From contig NZ_JAEKMI010000014.1 of NCBI RefSeq assembly GCF_020217485.1, positions 1-64,000 of the forward strand: DNA of 64,000 bases, in the 5' to 3' direction. Below the pieces are notes generated by a model, which ran no database searches, had not been told where the DNA came from, and saw only the letters and a program-made list of their open reading frames with translations. The first letter of the stretch is position 1. The number at the start of each line of letters is the position of its first letter. Positions 30,299 through 40,561 of this stretch are shown in pieces. The stretch is from Mycobacterium sp. WUMAC-067 (GTDB lineage Bacteria; Actinomycetota; Actinomycetes; Mycobacteriales; Mycobacteriaceae). A program made the position numbers and the translations under genes.

Positions 30299-31324
30299 TT
30301 ATGCGGCCGGGACCGCGGCGAGGTGCTGGCGCTGCGGCTCGCTGCGGTAGCGCGACGGCTTTCCGTTGATCTTGCACAACCGCCACATCAACCGCGCCGA
30401 GCGCGTCTCCATCAGGCCGGTGTCGTAGGCCAGCATCCGCACGTCACCGAACATGTCGCTGAGCCACTTCCGCGATTCCGGCGACCGGAAGAACAGTTCC
30501 TTCTTGACCTCGCGCGGAATGTCGAACTCCCGCCAGAAAGCCTTGGGCGGCACCACAATTGCGCGGCACAGCGCCTTCATGGTCAGCGGCAGGTACAACG
30601 CGGTCCAGAAGCGCTGCCGCTTGGTCAGTTCGGGCACCCGCTTGCGCAGGAACTCGTGGGCGAACGAGATGTGGCGCGCTTCCTCGGCGACGTGAATCGC
30701 CATCACTCGTTCCATGATCGGGTGTAGCGACTTGCCTTCGCGCAGAATGTTTTTCTGCGTGTGGTCGATGGGTTCCTCGCCGGCGAGCACGCCGATGAAG
30801 AACGCCACCGGCAGCGGCCCGGCCACCAGCGGAACCAACGGCGACAGCCACTTGAGCATCCGCGGCATGCCCGGGACGTCGGCGCCGATCCGGTTCACCA
30901 TCTCCTGGAACATCATGGTGTGGTTGCACTCTTCGACCGACTCGTGCAGGCAGTACCGGTATTCGGGTGATCCGTTGGGCACCCAGAACGTGTAGTTCAT
31001 CAGGCCGCGGATCAGGATGGATTCGAAGTGCAACCCCACCTTGGCCACGTTGGCCTGCCGCCACATCCCGATCTTGATCTTGCGCTCATCTGACTGCGCC
31101 GCGTACCAGGGGTGGCGGCCCAGCGGGTCGGTCGCCGGCAGGATCCACCGGGGGTCGTTGTCGGTGACAGCGAATTCCGGTGAGTCCCAATCGATGTCGG
31201 TGTATGGGTTGAAGTTCCGCCGCACCGACCCCTCGGACAGTGTGGCAAGCATGTTGACGTAGTCGACGTCGTCGCGCACTTCCATGTTGCGGCGCCAACG
31301 CCGGACCAATCGCGTCCTAGCCAT
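30299..31324 (-). CDS. AurF-like diiron oxygenase family protein (Rv0885-like)
   Basis: The 341-residue protein has the ligand pattern of AurF/p-aminobenzoate N-oxygenase-type diiron proteins: HFESILIRGLMNY, CLHESVEECNHTMMFQEM and AIHVAEEARHISFAHEFL, giving several Glu and His ligands in the EXXH style. A hydrophobic middle segment (VPLVAGPLPVAFFIGVLAG) could lie against a membrane. The ATG at 31324 has GGAGG upstream. It is followed after 21 bp by fprB, which supplies electrons. The substrate is unknown; amine N-oxygenation or alkane/lipid hydroxylation are possible. Confidence 0.82.
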   Translation of the reverse strand: MARTRLVRRWRRNMEVRDDVDYVNMLATLSEGSVRRNFNPYTDIDWDSPEFAVTDNDPRWILPATDPLGRHPWYAAQSDERKIKIGMWRQANVAKVGLHFESILIRGLMNYTFWVPNGSPEYRYCLHESVEECNHTMMFQEMVNRIGADVPGMPRMLKWLSPLVPLVAGPLPVAFFIGVLAGEEPIDHTQKNILREGKSLHPIMERVMAIHVAEEARHISFAHEFLRKRVPELTKRQRFWTALYLPLTMKALCRAIVVPPKAFWREFDIPREVKKELFFRSPESRKWLSDMFGDVRMLAYDTGLMETRSARLMWRLCKINGKPSRYRSEPQRQHLAAVPAA

Positions 31325-31535
31325 AATTCAGGCCTCCTCAACGAGGTTTACATTTGGACGTGCTATGTCCAGACAGTACCGGAGGTACCGGATATTTCCT
31401 AGACCCCTCCGGCGCACTGTGACCTGACCAGTGGTCATCCGATTCATATGCCCTGGATCACAACCAGCGAAACGTTGCGGCGGGTCCGAGCAGGCCTTTT
31501 GCCCCGACGGCAGGCGTCGGCGGACGGCCCGCTGA

Positions 31536-32690
<1,155 letters not shown>

Positions 32691-32824
32691 TCGCACGCCC
32701 TGGAACAGCCGGCAATCACGCGCAACCGCCCAGCGTGTCAGCACAGATGATGGGCGGTTGCTGGACTAAAGTGCGCCGTGACGGATCCGTCGCTGACCTG
32801 CACGGAGCCTGCGAGGAGATAGCC

Positions 32825-33595
32825 ATGCGGGAACTCAAAGTGGTCGGGCTCGACGCCGACAGCAAATACGTCATCTGCGAGAGCGATGATCCCGCGGAGC
32901 AGTTCAAGCTGGCGGCCGACGACCGCCTGCGAGCCGCTCTGCGCGACGCGGCCCAGCACCCCGAGCAACCGCAGCTCGAGATTGAAGTCACCAACATGCT
33001 CAGCCCCAAGGAAATTCAGGCCAAGATCCGCGCCGGCGCGTCCGTCGAGCAGGTCGCCGCGGCGTCGGGCTCGGACGTTTCGCGGATCCGCCGCTTTGCT
33101 CACCCGGTGCTGTTGGAACGGTTCCGCGCCGCGGAACTGGCAACCGCCGCACACCCCATGCTGGCCGACGGTCCGGCCGTGCTGACCCTGCTGGAGACCG
33201 TCAGCACCGCCTTGGTGACCCGGGGCCTCGACCACGACAAACTCAGCTGGGACGCCTGGCGCAACGAAGACAACCGCTGGACGGTGCAGCTCGCGTGGAA
33301 GGTCGGCCGTTCGGACAACCTCGCGCATTTCTGCTTCGCCCCCGGCGCCCACGGCGGAACGGTCACCGCCATCGACGACGCCGCCAGCGCGTTGATCGAC
33401 CCGACCTTCGAGCGTCCGTTGCGACCGGTGGCGCGGGTGGCCCACGTCGACTTCGAAGAGCCCGCGAAGCCACCCGTCGCGGAAGCGCCGGCCCCCGAGC
33501 CCGACGAGAAGCCGGTACACACCCGCCGGGGCAAGCCGGTCATCCCGGCGTGGGAAGACGTGCTGCTCGGCGTGCGCTCGGGCGGGCAGCGCTAG
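32825..33595 (+). CDS. sepH: Septation protein SepH
   Basis: The 256-residue protein has the SepH/DUF3071 layout. An N-terminal region MRELKVVGLDADSKYVIC is followed by a helix-turn-helix-like stretch (LSPKEIQAKIRAGASVEQVAAASG), a core ending in DKLSWDAWRNEDNRWTVQLAW, and a Pro-rich acidic tail before RRGKPVIPAWEDVLLG. SepH in actinobacteria promotes FtsZ assembly. The ATG at 32825 is preceded by GAGGAG. Confidence 0.88.
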   Translation: MRELKVVGLDADSKYVICESDDPAEQFKLAADDRLRAALRDAAQHPEQPQLEIEVTNMLSPKEIQAKIRAGASVEQVAAASGSDVSRIRRFAHPVLLERFRAAELATAAHPMLADGPAVLTLLETVSTALVTRGLDHDKLSWDAWRNEDNRWTVQLAWKVGRSDNLAHFCFAPGAHGGTVTAIDDAASALIDPTFERPLRPVARVAHVDFEEPAKPPVAEAPAPEPDEKPVHTRRGKPVIPAWEDVLLGVRSGGQR

Positions 33596-33614
33596 CCCGC
33601 TAGAGCAAATGGTG

Positions 33615-33655
33615 GCGACCCGCTTCGCCCGGCTACGCCGCGCTCGCGATCACCA
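33615..33655. repeat. 41-bp dispersed repeat, copy 1
   Basis: This GC-rich element (core GACCCGCTTCGCCCGGC, then CGCCGCGCTCGCGATC) lies just after sepH and just before the stop of the convergent membrane-protein gene. It shares about 38 of 41 bases with 53313-53353, which lies upstream of the thiolase-like gene. It has partial dyad symmetry at its ends. Confidence 0.7.
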
Positions 33656-33934
33656 CTAGGCGCGACCCGCGGCCGCCATCGCGAGCAGCGCGATCCACGC
33701 TCCCGTCACGCCGACTCCGGCGCCCAGCACGAACCAGCGCAGAACGGGGGTGCGCCGCCACCCCCACAGGGTCGGCGCCAGTCCCCCGGCCGCCACGATG
33801 TTCAGCCCGACGGCCAGCAGCGGATGCACGCGAACCAAGCCCAGACTGAGCACCACGATCGCCGCGGCGGTGACCGCCGCGACAAACGCGGTCACCGTCA
33901 AACCCGTTGCCCAGGGCACGGACTGGTCCTTCAT
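33656..33934 (-). CDS. Small integral membrane protein (Rv0882-like)
   Basis: The 92-residue protein has about three hydrophobic segments (LTVTAFVAAVTAAAIVVLSL, LLAVGLNIVAAGGLAPTLW and WFVLGAGVGVTGAWIALLAM). The start at 33934 leaves ten bases after the upstream methyltransferase gene. An ATG at 33961 has a stronger ribosome site (AAAGGCGGGG) and would add nine residues while overlapping that gene. Function unknown. Confidence 0.7.
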   Translation of the reverse strand: MKDQSVPWATGLTVTAFVAAVTAAAIVVLSLGLVRVHPLLAVGLNIVAAGGLAPTLWGWRRTPVLRWFVLGAGVGVTGAWIALLAMAAAGRA

Positions 33935-33944
33935 CAGCCGAAGC

Positions 33945-34823
33945 CTAGCCTGACCGTCCATCCCCGCCTTTCGCCGCCGAGCGGCCCGCGACGTCACCGA
34001 GCCGGGCCCGCTCGTAGAACGCCAGCGCGGCCGCGGTCGCGACGTTGAGCGAGTCGGTGCCCCGCGACATCGGAATGCGCGCTCGCACATCGCTCAATCG
34101 CAAGGTGGCCGGCGTCAGCCCGGGACCCTCCGCGCCCACCAACACCGCGACGCGTTCGCCGCGCGCGGCCGTCATCGCCTCGGCCAACGGGCACGCCGAG
34201 TCTTGCGGGGTCATCGCCAGAAGCCGAAATCCGTTCTCCTTCAACGTCATCAGCTCGGCGGGCCAACAGGTTGCGCGCGCGTACGGCACCAGCAGGGCGT
34301 GGCCCATCGAGACCCGGACGGCGCGACGGTACAACGGATCGGCGCACCCACTGCCGAAGATCACCGCGTCGACGCCCAGCCCGGCCGCGTTGCGAAAGAT
34401 CGAGCCCAGGTTCTCGTGATCGTTGACCCCTTCGAGCACGGCGACGGTGCGGGCGCCGGCGAGCACCTCGGCCACGCTCGGCTCCGGCACCCGCCGGGCG
34501 GCCGCCAGCACGCCGCGATTGAGGTGAAAGCCGACCACCTGGGCCATGACGTCGGCCGACGTCCGGTAGAACGGCACGGCGCTGCCGGCCAGGTCGTCCT
34601 TGAGCTCGGCGAGCCGGCGGTCGGTGCCGAGCAGGGCATGCGGGCGGAACCGGGACGCGAGCATGCGCTGCACCACCAGCACGCCTTCGGCGATCACCAG
34701 CCCTTTTCCCGACGGCAGGTCGGGACGGCGATCGACACTGTTCAGGTCGCGGAAATCGTCGAGCCTCGGGTCGTCGGGGTCGTCGACGTCGTGAACGTTG
34801 CCAACATCGGCGCCGGCGCTCAC
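33945..34823 (-). CDS. SpoU/TrmH-family RNA 2'-O-methyltransferase
   Basis: The 292-residue protein has the knotted SPOUT motifs: [14 protein letters not shown] (motif 1), [11 protein letters not shown] (motif 2) and [18 protein letters not shown] (motif 3). An N-terminal substrate-binding region contains [13 protein letters not shown]. It transfers a methyl group from SAM to a ribose of rRNA or tRNA. Its start overlaps the stop of the marR gene by four bases, so the two are co-translated. Confidence 0.9.
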   Translation of the reverse strand: MSAGADVGNVHDVDDPDDPRLDDFRDLNSVDRRPDLPSGKGLVIAEGVLVVQRMLASRFRPHALLGTDRRLAELKDDLAGSAVPFYRTSADVMAQVVGFHLNRGVLAAARRVPEPSVAEVLAGARTVAVLEGVNDHENLGSIFRNAAGLGVDAVIFGSGCADPLYRRAVRVSMGHALLVPYARATCWPAELMTLKENGFRLLAMTPQDSACPLAEAMTAARGERVAVLVGAEGPGLTPATLRLSDVRARIPMSRGTDSLNVATAAALAFYERARLGDVAGRSAAKGGDGRSG

Positions 34824-35251
34824 GGGCTTTCGTCGACCAACGCCAACATCAGATCGGCCGCGCTGCGCAGGATGTCACGTTGTTCGGAGTCCAGCGTCGA
34901 CAGCCGCTTGGCCAGCCATTCCTGACGGGCGCGACGGTTGGCCTTGACCAGCTCCGCCCCGGCCTCGGAAACCGAGACCAGGACCTGCCGGCCGTCGACG
35001 GGGTGCGGCGCGCGATCCACCAGACCCATCTCGGCCAGCGACGCGATCACCCGCGTCATCGATGGCGGCCTGACCCGTTCGCGAATTGCCAGGGCGCCGG
35101 GCGTCATCGGACCTTCGGTGGCCAGCATGGCCAGCGCCGACAGCTGCGACAGCGACACCGGCGACGACGGGTTGCGGAACCGCAGTTGGCGGGCCAGCCG
35201 CATGACAGCCAGTGACAGGTCGCTGGCCAGCCGCGCATCGCTGTCAGGCAT
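34820..35251 (-). CDS. MarR-family transcriptional regulator (Rv0880-like)
   Basis: The 143-residue protein has a winged helix-turn-helix: [23 protein letters not shown], recognition helix [18 protein letters not shown] and wing [16 protein letters not shown]. MarR proteins are dimers that often respond to small aromatic ligands. It heads an operon with the SpoU methyltransferase. The 190-bp divergent gap to the DUF2530 gene should contain its own operator. Confidence 0.9.
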   Translation of the reverse strand: MPDSDARLASDLSLAVMRLARQLRFRNPSSPVSLSQLSALAMLATEGPMTPGALAIRERVRPPSMTRVIASLAEMGLVDRAPHPVDGRQVLVSVSEAGAELVKANRRARQEWLAKRLSTLDSEQRDILRSAADLMLALVDESP

Positions 35252-35443
35252 GGCGCGAGGTTACACGGAAGCCTGAGAAACCGGGACACCAACCGGTGAA
35301 CGACGGGCGTTCACTAAACCGCACGAAACTTCATCGAAACGCTTAGCTGCGCGCCACCCCGTCCTGCTCGGAACCTTCGACGGTCCGTTTCGGCAAATGG
35401 GCGCGGCGCCAGCGGGCGCCGGCGGCGGGCTATGTTAATCGCG

Positions 35444-35719
35444 ATGTCCGCCGAACCTGGCCACAACCGCACGGCGCCGCCCCTGCCCGCGGTACTGGTG
35501 CACGCCTGGCCGTTCATCGCGCTCGGAGCGCTGGGATGGGTGATCGCGGCGGCCGCGGCGTTCCTGGTGCCCGCTCTGGCGGGCTGGCGCCCGGTGACGC
35601 TGGCCGGGCTGGGCGTGGGGGTGCTCGGCACGACCATTTTCTTGCTGCAGCTTGCGGCGGCCCGCCGTGGCGCGCGCGGCGCCCAGGCCGGACTCGAAAA
35701 TTACCTCGACCAAAGATGA
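35444..35719 (+). CDS. DUF2530 membrane protein (Rv0879c-like)
   Basis: The 91-residue protein has two hydrophobic segments (FIALGALGWVIAAAAAFLVPAL and LAGLGVGVLGTTIFLLQLA) and a basic tail (ARRGARGAQAGLENYLDQR). This is the DUF2530 pattern. The ATG at 35444 (MSAEPGHN) is preferred; an ATG at 35432 is also possible. It is divergent from marR and precedes an SRPBCC gene by 23 bp. Function unknown. Confidence 0.75.
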   Translation: MSAEPGHNRTAPPLPAVLVHAWPFIALGALGWVIAAAAAFLVPALAGWRPVTLAGLGVGVLGTTIFLLQLAAARRGARGAQAGLENYLDQR

Positions 35720-35742
35720 TTCGCTGACCTGTTGGAGGAGCG

Positions 35743-36207
35743 ATGGTAGCCCCGCTATTGCAAGCGCACGTCGACATCAACGCACCGGTTGCCAAAGTGT
35801 GGGAATTGATTTCCGATCTTCGGCGCATGCCGGAATGGAGTCCGCAGTGCCGCTGGATGAAGCCTTTCGGCCCGGTGCGTCAGGGCACCCGCACCCTCAA
35901 CCTCAACCGTCGCAATCGAATGTTCTGGCCGACCACCTGCACGGTGGTCGAGATCGTCCCGGACCGCAAACTCGCGTTCCGCGTCGACACCAACAACACC
36001 ATCTGGAGCTATGAGCTCGAGCCGGCCGGCGAGGGCACCCGGGTGATCGAGAGCCGCCACGCCGAAAACGGCGTCACCGCGTTTTCGAACCTGTCGGTCA
36101 AAGCGCTCTTCGGCGGCACCGATAATTTCGAACACGAATTGCTCGACGGCATGAACGCCTCTTTGGCGCGCATCAAGGCCGCCGCAGAAGGCGCCGCACG
36201 GGGCTAG
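35743..36207 (+). CDS. SRPBCC family protein
   Basis: The 154-residue protein has a polyketide-cyclase/START-like fold: HVDINAPVAKVWELISDLRRMPEWSP, a central CTVVEIVPDRKLAFRVD strand pair and a C-terminal helix LDGMNASLARIKAAAEG. The ATG at 35743 has GGAGG upstream. It may bind a lipid or aromatic ligand. Its stop overlaps the DUF3027 stop from the other strand by three bases. In M. tuberculosis, from memory, PPE13 (Rv0878c) is at this place instead. Confidence 0.8.
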   Translation: MVAPLLQAHVDINAPVAKVWELISDLRRMPEWSPQCRWMKPFGPVRQGTRTLNLNRRNRMFWPTTCTVVEIVPDRKLAFRVDTNNTIWSYELEPAGEGTRVIESRHAENGVTAFSNLSVKALFGGTDNFEHELLDGMNASLARIKAAAEGAARG

Positions 36208-37184
36208 TCGGGGGTCTCGCTCTGGTTCTCCGGCGCGGGCTGCTGCTCGGACTCGGCCGACCCGGTTTCGGATTCCGCCTCCGGCGTTTCGGTCACCGCC
36301 TCCGGCTGAGCTTCTGACGTGTCCGACGGCTCCGACGGCTCCGACGTTTCGGGCGGCTCCGACGGCTCCGGTGGCGCCGTCGGCTCGACCGGCGCCTGGG
36401 TGACGTCCAGCACCCCGTCGTCGTAGGGCTCGTACGCGGGGGACCCGGTGCCCGCCGGCGCCGGGGTGTCCGAGTGCGCACCGCAGCCATACTGCTTGTC
36501 GACGATGTGCCCGTCGGCCGACAGCTCGTTGCCGCACACGCCGAACATGGCCCCCAGGGATCCCGACAGCGGCAGGAAGAAGCCACAGTCGCGGCACACC
36601 CGCTTGGTGGATCGCGCCATCGGCGAGTCGGGGCCGTAGTCGCCGGTGTGCCAGCGTTCGGCCGCCTCCGCACGTCCCTCGCCGCTCATCACCCAGCGTC
36701 GGCCCAGCCCGATCTCGGCGGCGGTCTCGTCGACCTGTGGGTCCCCGCTGGCGGTGTAGCCGGGAACCAGCCGAGGATCGTCGGCGGCGGGGGCCAACAG
36801 GTCCCCGGGGCTGAGGTCCCCGGGTCGCACCCGCTGCTCCCACGGCACCCATTCCGGCGCCAGCAACGCCGTCGGGCCCGGGACGAGCACCACTTCGCTC
36901 ACGGTGGCGTGATCGGCGCCGGGATAGGCGGCCACAACCACGGCCCACTGCCACCCCTGGTAGCCCGGTAGATGCGCCAGGAACCGGTGGGTGGCGGTGT
37001 TCGGGTCTTCGTAGCTGACGCCCAGATAGTCGCCGAGCGTCTCCGGCCCGCTGAACTCCACAACGGCGGCCCTGGCCTGGTCCGCCGCGCCCGTGAGCAC
37101 CGCCGCCAACCGTTCGGGCCACTCGCCCACGGTCGCCACGGGCGATCCCTCGATGGGTCTGGTCACGCTGTCTTCTGTCTGCAT
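36204..37184 (-). CDS. DUF3027 family protein (Rv0877-like)
   Basis: The 326-residue protein begins MQTEDSVTRPIEG at 37184. Its conserved DUF3027 body contains a four-Cys zinc-ribbon-like segment: CRDCGFF and CGNELSADG, with CGAHSD after it. The last ~85 residues are a low-complexity acidic Ser-Glu-Pro-Thr tail with repeated SEPSEP-type units, probably disordered. The DUF3027 function is unknown; the Cys pattern suggests metal binding. It is divergent from an MFS-type gene. Confidence 0.82.
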   Translation of the reverse strand: MQTEDSVTRPIEGSPVATVGEWPERLAAVLTGAADQARAAVVEFSGPETLGDYLGVSYEDPNTATHRFLAHLPGYQGWQWAVVVAAYPGADHATVSEVVLVPGPTALLAPEWVPWEQRVRPGDLSPGDLLAPAADDPRLVPGYTASGDPQVDETAAEIGLGRRWVMSGEGRAEAAERWHTGDYGPDSPMARSTKRVCRDCGFFLPLSGSLGAMFGVCGNELSADGHIVDKQYGCGAHSDTPAPAGTGSPAYEPYDDGVLDVTQAPVEPTAPPEPSEPPETSEPSEPSDTSEAQPEAVTETPEAESETGSAESEQQPAPENQSETPD

Positions 37185-37263
37185 TGCGGTTCCAATACTA
37201 GGTTGACGAGCCACGCCCCGTTACCTGCAGACGCATGTCGCCGGCATAGGGGAGAATCGGGGA

Positions 37264-38946
37264 GTGTCTGGGCGGCGGCAAGGCGATCCGGGCCGGGTGG
37301 GCTCCAGGCCGGGCCGCCGGGCCCCCAATGGCGTTGCCGCACAACATCCGGGCGCGGCCAACTACCCTGCCGGCGACGGCGCCCAGCGCCGGACGCGCCG
37401 CCCACCGCCGATGCCGAGCGCCAACCGCTATCTGCCCCCGCTGAGCCACCAGGCGGAGCCGGACCACAGCACCGGCGCGCCCCCTCGTGCCCCGACTCCC
37501 GGCGAGCGGATCACCGTCACCCGCGCCGCGGCGCTGCGCAGCCGCGAAATGGGTTCCCGGATGTATTGGATGGTGCAGCGCGCGGCCACGGCCGACGGCG
37601 CCGACAAGTCCGGTCTGACGGCGCTCACCTGGCCCACGGTGGCCAACTTCGCGGTGGACGCCGCGATGGCCGTCGCCTTGGCCAACACGTTGTTCTTCGC
37701 GGCGGCGACCGGGGAGAGCAAGGGCCGCGTCGCGCTGTACCTGTTGATCACCATCGCGCCGTTCGCGGTGATCGCCCCCCTCATCGGTCCGGCGCTGGAC
37801 CGGCTGCAGCACGGGCGCCGCGTCGCGCTCGCCGCGTCGTTCGCCCTACGCACGGCGTTGGCGCTGGTGCTGATCATGAACTACGACGGCGCCAGCGGGA
37901 GCTACCCGTCGATGGTGCTGTACCCGTGCGCGCTGGCCATGATGGTGTTCTCGAAGTCGTTCAGCGTGCTGCGCAGCGCGGTGACACCCAGGGTGATGCC
38001 GCCGACCATCGACCTGGTGCGGGTCAACTCGCGGCTGACCATGTTCGGTCTGCTGGGCGGCACCATCGCCGGGGGCGCCATCGCCGGGGGCGTCGAATTC
38101 GTCTGCACGCACCTGTTCAAGCTGCCCGGCGCATTGTTCGTCGTCGTCGCGGTCACGATCGCCGGCGCGGCGCTGTCCATGCGGATCCCGCGCTGGGTCG
38201 AGGTGACCGCCGGTGAGGTCCCCGCCACCTTGAGCTACCGCCAGGACAGCGAACCCCTGCGCCGAAGCTGGCACAAAGAGGTCAGCGGGGCACTTCGGCA
38301 ACCGTTGGGCCGCAACATCATTACTTCGCTGTGGGGTAACTGCACCATCAAGGTCATGGTGGGGTTTCTGTTCTTGTATCCGGCATTCGTCGCCAAGGCG
38401 CATGACGCCAGCGGGTGGGCGCAGGTCGCCATACTCGGGGTGATCGGCGCGGCGGCCGGCATCGGCAACTTCGTCGGCAACTTCACCAGCGCGCGCCTCA
38501 AACTGGGCCGGCCCGCCGTGCTGGTGGTGCGCTGCACGCTGGCGGTGAGCGCGGTCGCATTGGCGGCCTCGGTGGCCGGCAACCTGATGCTGGCCGCGAT
38601 CGCCACGCTGGTGACGTCGGGGGCCAGCGCGATCGCGAAGGCGTCCCTGGACGCCTCGTTGCAGAACGATCTGCCGGAGGAATCCCGGGCATCGGGTTTC
38701 GGGCGCTCGGAGTCGACGCTGCAGTTGGCCTGGGTCCTCGGCGGCGCCGTGGGTGTGTTGGTGTACACCGAACTGTGGGTCGGATTCACCGCGGTCACTG
38801 CCCTGCTCATCCCGGGCCTGGCGCAGACGCTGGTCAGCTTCCGCGGCAACTCGCTGATTCCCGGCCTGGGAGGTAATAGGCCCATCATGGTCGAGCAAGA
38901 GGGCACCCGTCGCGGCGTCGGCAGTCCGGCGGTGGTCGCCGAGTGA
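37264..38946 (+). CDS. MFS-type membrane transporter (Rv0876c-like)
   Basis: The 560-residue protein has a hydrophilic N-terminal ~105 residues. About 12 hydrophobic segments follow (for example VALYLLITIAPFAVIAPLIG and MFGLLGGTIAGGAIAGGV), with the GPALDRLQHGRR loop that fits the MFS motif A position. The substrate is not readable. The GTG at 37264 is the given start; an internal ATG at 37411 would trim 49 residues. The stop overlaps the next GTG by four bases. Confidence 0.82.
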   Translation: MSGRRQGDPGRVGSRPGRRAPNGVAAQHPGAANYPAGDGAQRRTRRPPPMPSANRYLPPLSHQAEPDHSTGAPPRAPTPGERITVTRAAALRSREMGSRMYWMVQRAATADGADKSGLTALTWPTVANFAVDAAMAVALANTLFFAAATGESKGRVALYLLITIAPFAVIAPLIGPALDRLQHGRRVALAASFALRTALALVLIMNYDGASGSYPSMVLYPCALAMMVFSKSFSVLRSAVTPRVMPPTIDLVRVNSRLTMFGLLGGTIAGGAIAGGVEFVCTHLFKLPGALFVVVAVTIAGAALSMRIPRWVEVTAGEVPATLSYRQDSEPLRRSWHKEVSGALRQPLGRNIITSLWGNCTIKVMVGFLFLYPAFVAKAHDASGWAQVAILGVIGAAAGIGNFVGNFTSARLKLGRPAVLVVRCTLAVSAVALAASVAGNLMLAAIATLVTSGASAIAKASLDASLQNDLPEESRASGFGRSESTLQLAWVLGGAVGVLVYTELWVGFTAVTALLIPGLAQTLVSFRGNSLIPGLGGNRPIMVEQEGTRRGVGSPAVVAE

Positions 38947-39443
38947 AACCCCGAATCAACCGCGGCGTGGCCGTGCTGCTGGCCTGCCTGATGGCTCTGC
39001 TCTGTGTGGGTGTCGGAGTCGGCACGTGGCTACTGGTAGGGCGCTCCGGTCCGCAACGCCCCGAGATCAGCGCGTATTCGCATGGTCACCTGGCCCGGGT
39101 GGGGCCCTACCTCTACTGCAACGTGCTCAACCTCGAAGACTGTGACACGCCGCAGACCCAGGGTGAGCTCCACGTCAGCGAGCGCTATCCGATTCAGCTC
39201 TCGGTGCCCGATGCCATCTACCGGGCGCCCTGGCGCCTGGTGCAGGTATATGAGGATCCAACGAACAGCACCAGCACCATCTTTCGGCCGGGCACCCGGC
39301 TCGCCGTGACTATTCCCCCGGTCGACCCGCATCGCGGTCGGCTGGCCGGGATCGTCGTGCAGTTGCTGACGTTGGCGGTGGACCCGGCGGGCGAACTCCG
39401 CGATGTCCCGCATGCGGAATGGTCTGTGCGCCTGACGTTCTGA
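38943..39443 (+). CDS. DUF2771 family exported/anchored protein (Rv0875c-like)
   Basis: The 166-residue protein has one N-terminal hydrophobic segment (VAVLLACLMALLCVGVGVG) that can act as an anchor or signal. A DUF2771-like extracytoplasmic domain follows with two Cys (YLYCNVLNLEDCDTP) and the segment ELHVSERYPIQLSVPDAIYRAPW. Its start overlaps the transporter stop by four bases, which suggests an accessory role for it. Function unknown. Confidence 0.8.
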   Translation: MKPRINRGVAVLLACLMALLCVGVGVGTWLLVGRSGPQRPEISAYSHGHLARVGPYLYCNVLNLEDCDTPQTQGELHVSERYPIQLSVPDAIYRAPWRLVQVYEDPTNSTSTIFRPGTRLAVTIPPVDPHRGRLAGIVVQLLTLAVDPAGELRDVPHAEWSVRLTF

Positions 39444-39541
39444 GCCCTAGCGCGCCCAACGTGGAGGTGTTGTCGCACAACCCCAGGCGATTTCGCGCAA
39501 CAAGTCGACGTTCGGCGAGAAAATTTCAAGCCCCGCGAACG

Positions 39542-40555
39542 CTACGCCCCGTGGCCGGCGGGCACCCGCTCCCCTTCGACCGGCGGGCCCGGGGGCGTCC
39601 CGCCCCCGAAAGGCTTGCCGCCCAAACTCTCTCGTCCGTGCGGGGATAACCACCCGGACAGGTCGGGGCCCTTGGGCACGATGCGGGTGGGGTTGATGTC
39701 GGCGTGGACGATGTAGTAGTGCTGCTTGATCTGGACGAAGTCGATGGTGTCCCCGAAGCCCGGCGTCTGGAACAGGTCGCGCGCGTAAGCCCACAGCACC
39801 GGCATTTCGCTCAGTTTGCTGCGATTGCACTTGAAGTGCCCGTGATACACCGGGTCGAAGCGGGCCAAGGTGGTGAACAACCGCACGTCGGCCTCGGTGA
39901 TGGTGTCGCCCACCAGGTAACGCTGGTTGGTCAGCCGATCGCTCACCCAATCCAACGCGGCGAACAGCCGATCGTAGGCGGCTTCGTAAGCCTCCTGCGC
40001 GCCGGCGAAGCCGCACCGGTACACGCCGTTGTTGATTTCGGTGTAGACCCTCTTGTTGACCTCATCGATTTCGGCGCGCAGCCGCTCGGGGTAGAGCTCG
40101 GGCGCTCCGTCGCGGTGGTACGCCGACCACTCCGTCGACAGATCCAACGTCATCTGCGCGAAGTCGTTGGTGACCACCGCGCCGGTCGGTACGTCGACGA
40201 TCGCCGGGACCGTGATCCCCTTCGGGTAGTCGGGGAACCGCTTGAAGTAGGCGTCTTGCAACCGCGGGATCTTCAGCACCGGATCCACACCGCCGGGATC
40301 GAGATCGAACGTCCAACTGCGCTCGTCGTGGGTGGGGCCGCAAAAGCCAATGGAGAGCACGCTTTCGAGGCCCAGCAACCGGCGGACGATGATGGCGCGG
40401 TTGGCCCACGGGCACGCGCGGGCGACGACGAGCCGGTACCGGCCGGGCTCGACCGGGTAGCCGTCGCGCCCGGCGGCGGTGATGCGGGTGGTGATGTAGT
40501 CGGTGTCGCGGTTGAACTCGCCTGCTTGCGCGATGTAGGAAGCCATGTCTTCCAT
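39542..40555 (-). CDS. Xi-class GST-like reductase
   Basis: The 337-residue protein resembles S-glutathionyl-hydroquinone reductases (ECM4/Xi-class). The thioredoxin-like domain has the nucleophile motif ARACPWANRAIIVRRLLGLE, then SWTFDLDPGG and VPAIVDVPTGAVVTNDF. The helical domain contains VYTEINNGVYRCGFA and YLVGDTITEADVRLFTTLARFD. Mycobacteria make mycothiol instead of glutathione, so a mycothiol-linked quinone reductase is an inference. It starts six bases after fadE10, so the two are likely co-transcribed. Confidence 0.8.
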   Translation of the reverse strand: MEDMASYIAQAGEFNRDTDYITTRITAAGRDGYPVEPGRYRLVVARACPWANRAIIVRRLLGLESVLSIGFCGPTHDERSWTFDLDPGGVDPVLKIPRLQDAYFKRFPDYPKGITVPAIVDVPTGAVVTNDFAQMTLDLSTEWSAYHRDGAPELYPERLRAEIDEVNKRVYTEINNGVYRCGFAGAQEAYEAAYDRLFAALDWVSDRLTNQRYLVGDTITEADVRLFTTLARFDPVYHGHFKCNRSKLSEMPVLWAYARDLFQTPGFGDTIDFVQIKQHYYIVHADINPTRIVPKGPDLSGWLSPHGRESLGGKPFGGGTPPGPPVEGERVPAGHGA

Positions 40556-40561
40556 CGTGGC

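Noticed and set aside
36204..36460. Short tandem Ser-Glu-Pro codon repeats as a VNTR
   Set aside because: They are low-complexity coding repeats within the disordered tail of the DUF3027 protein; unit length is irregular.
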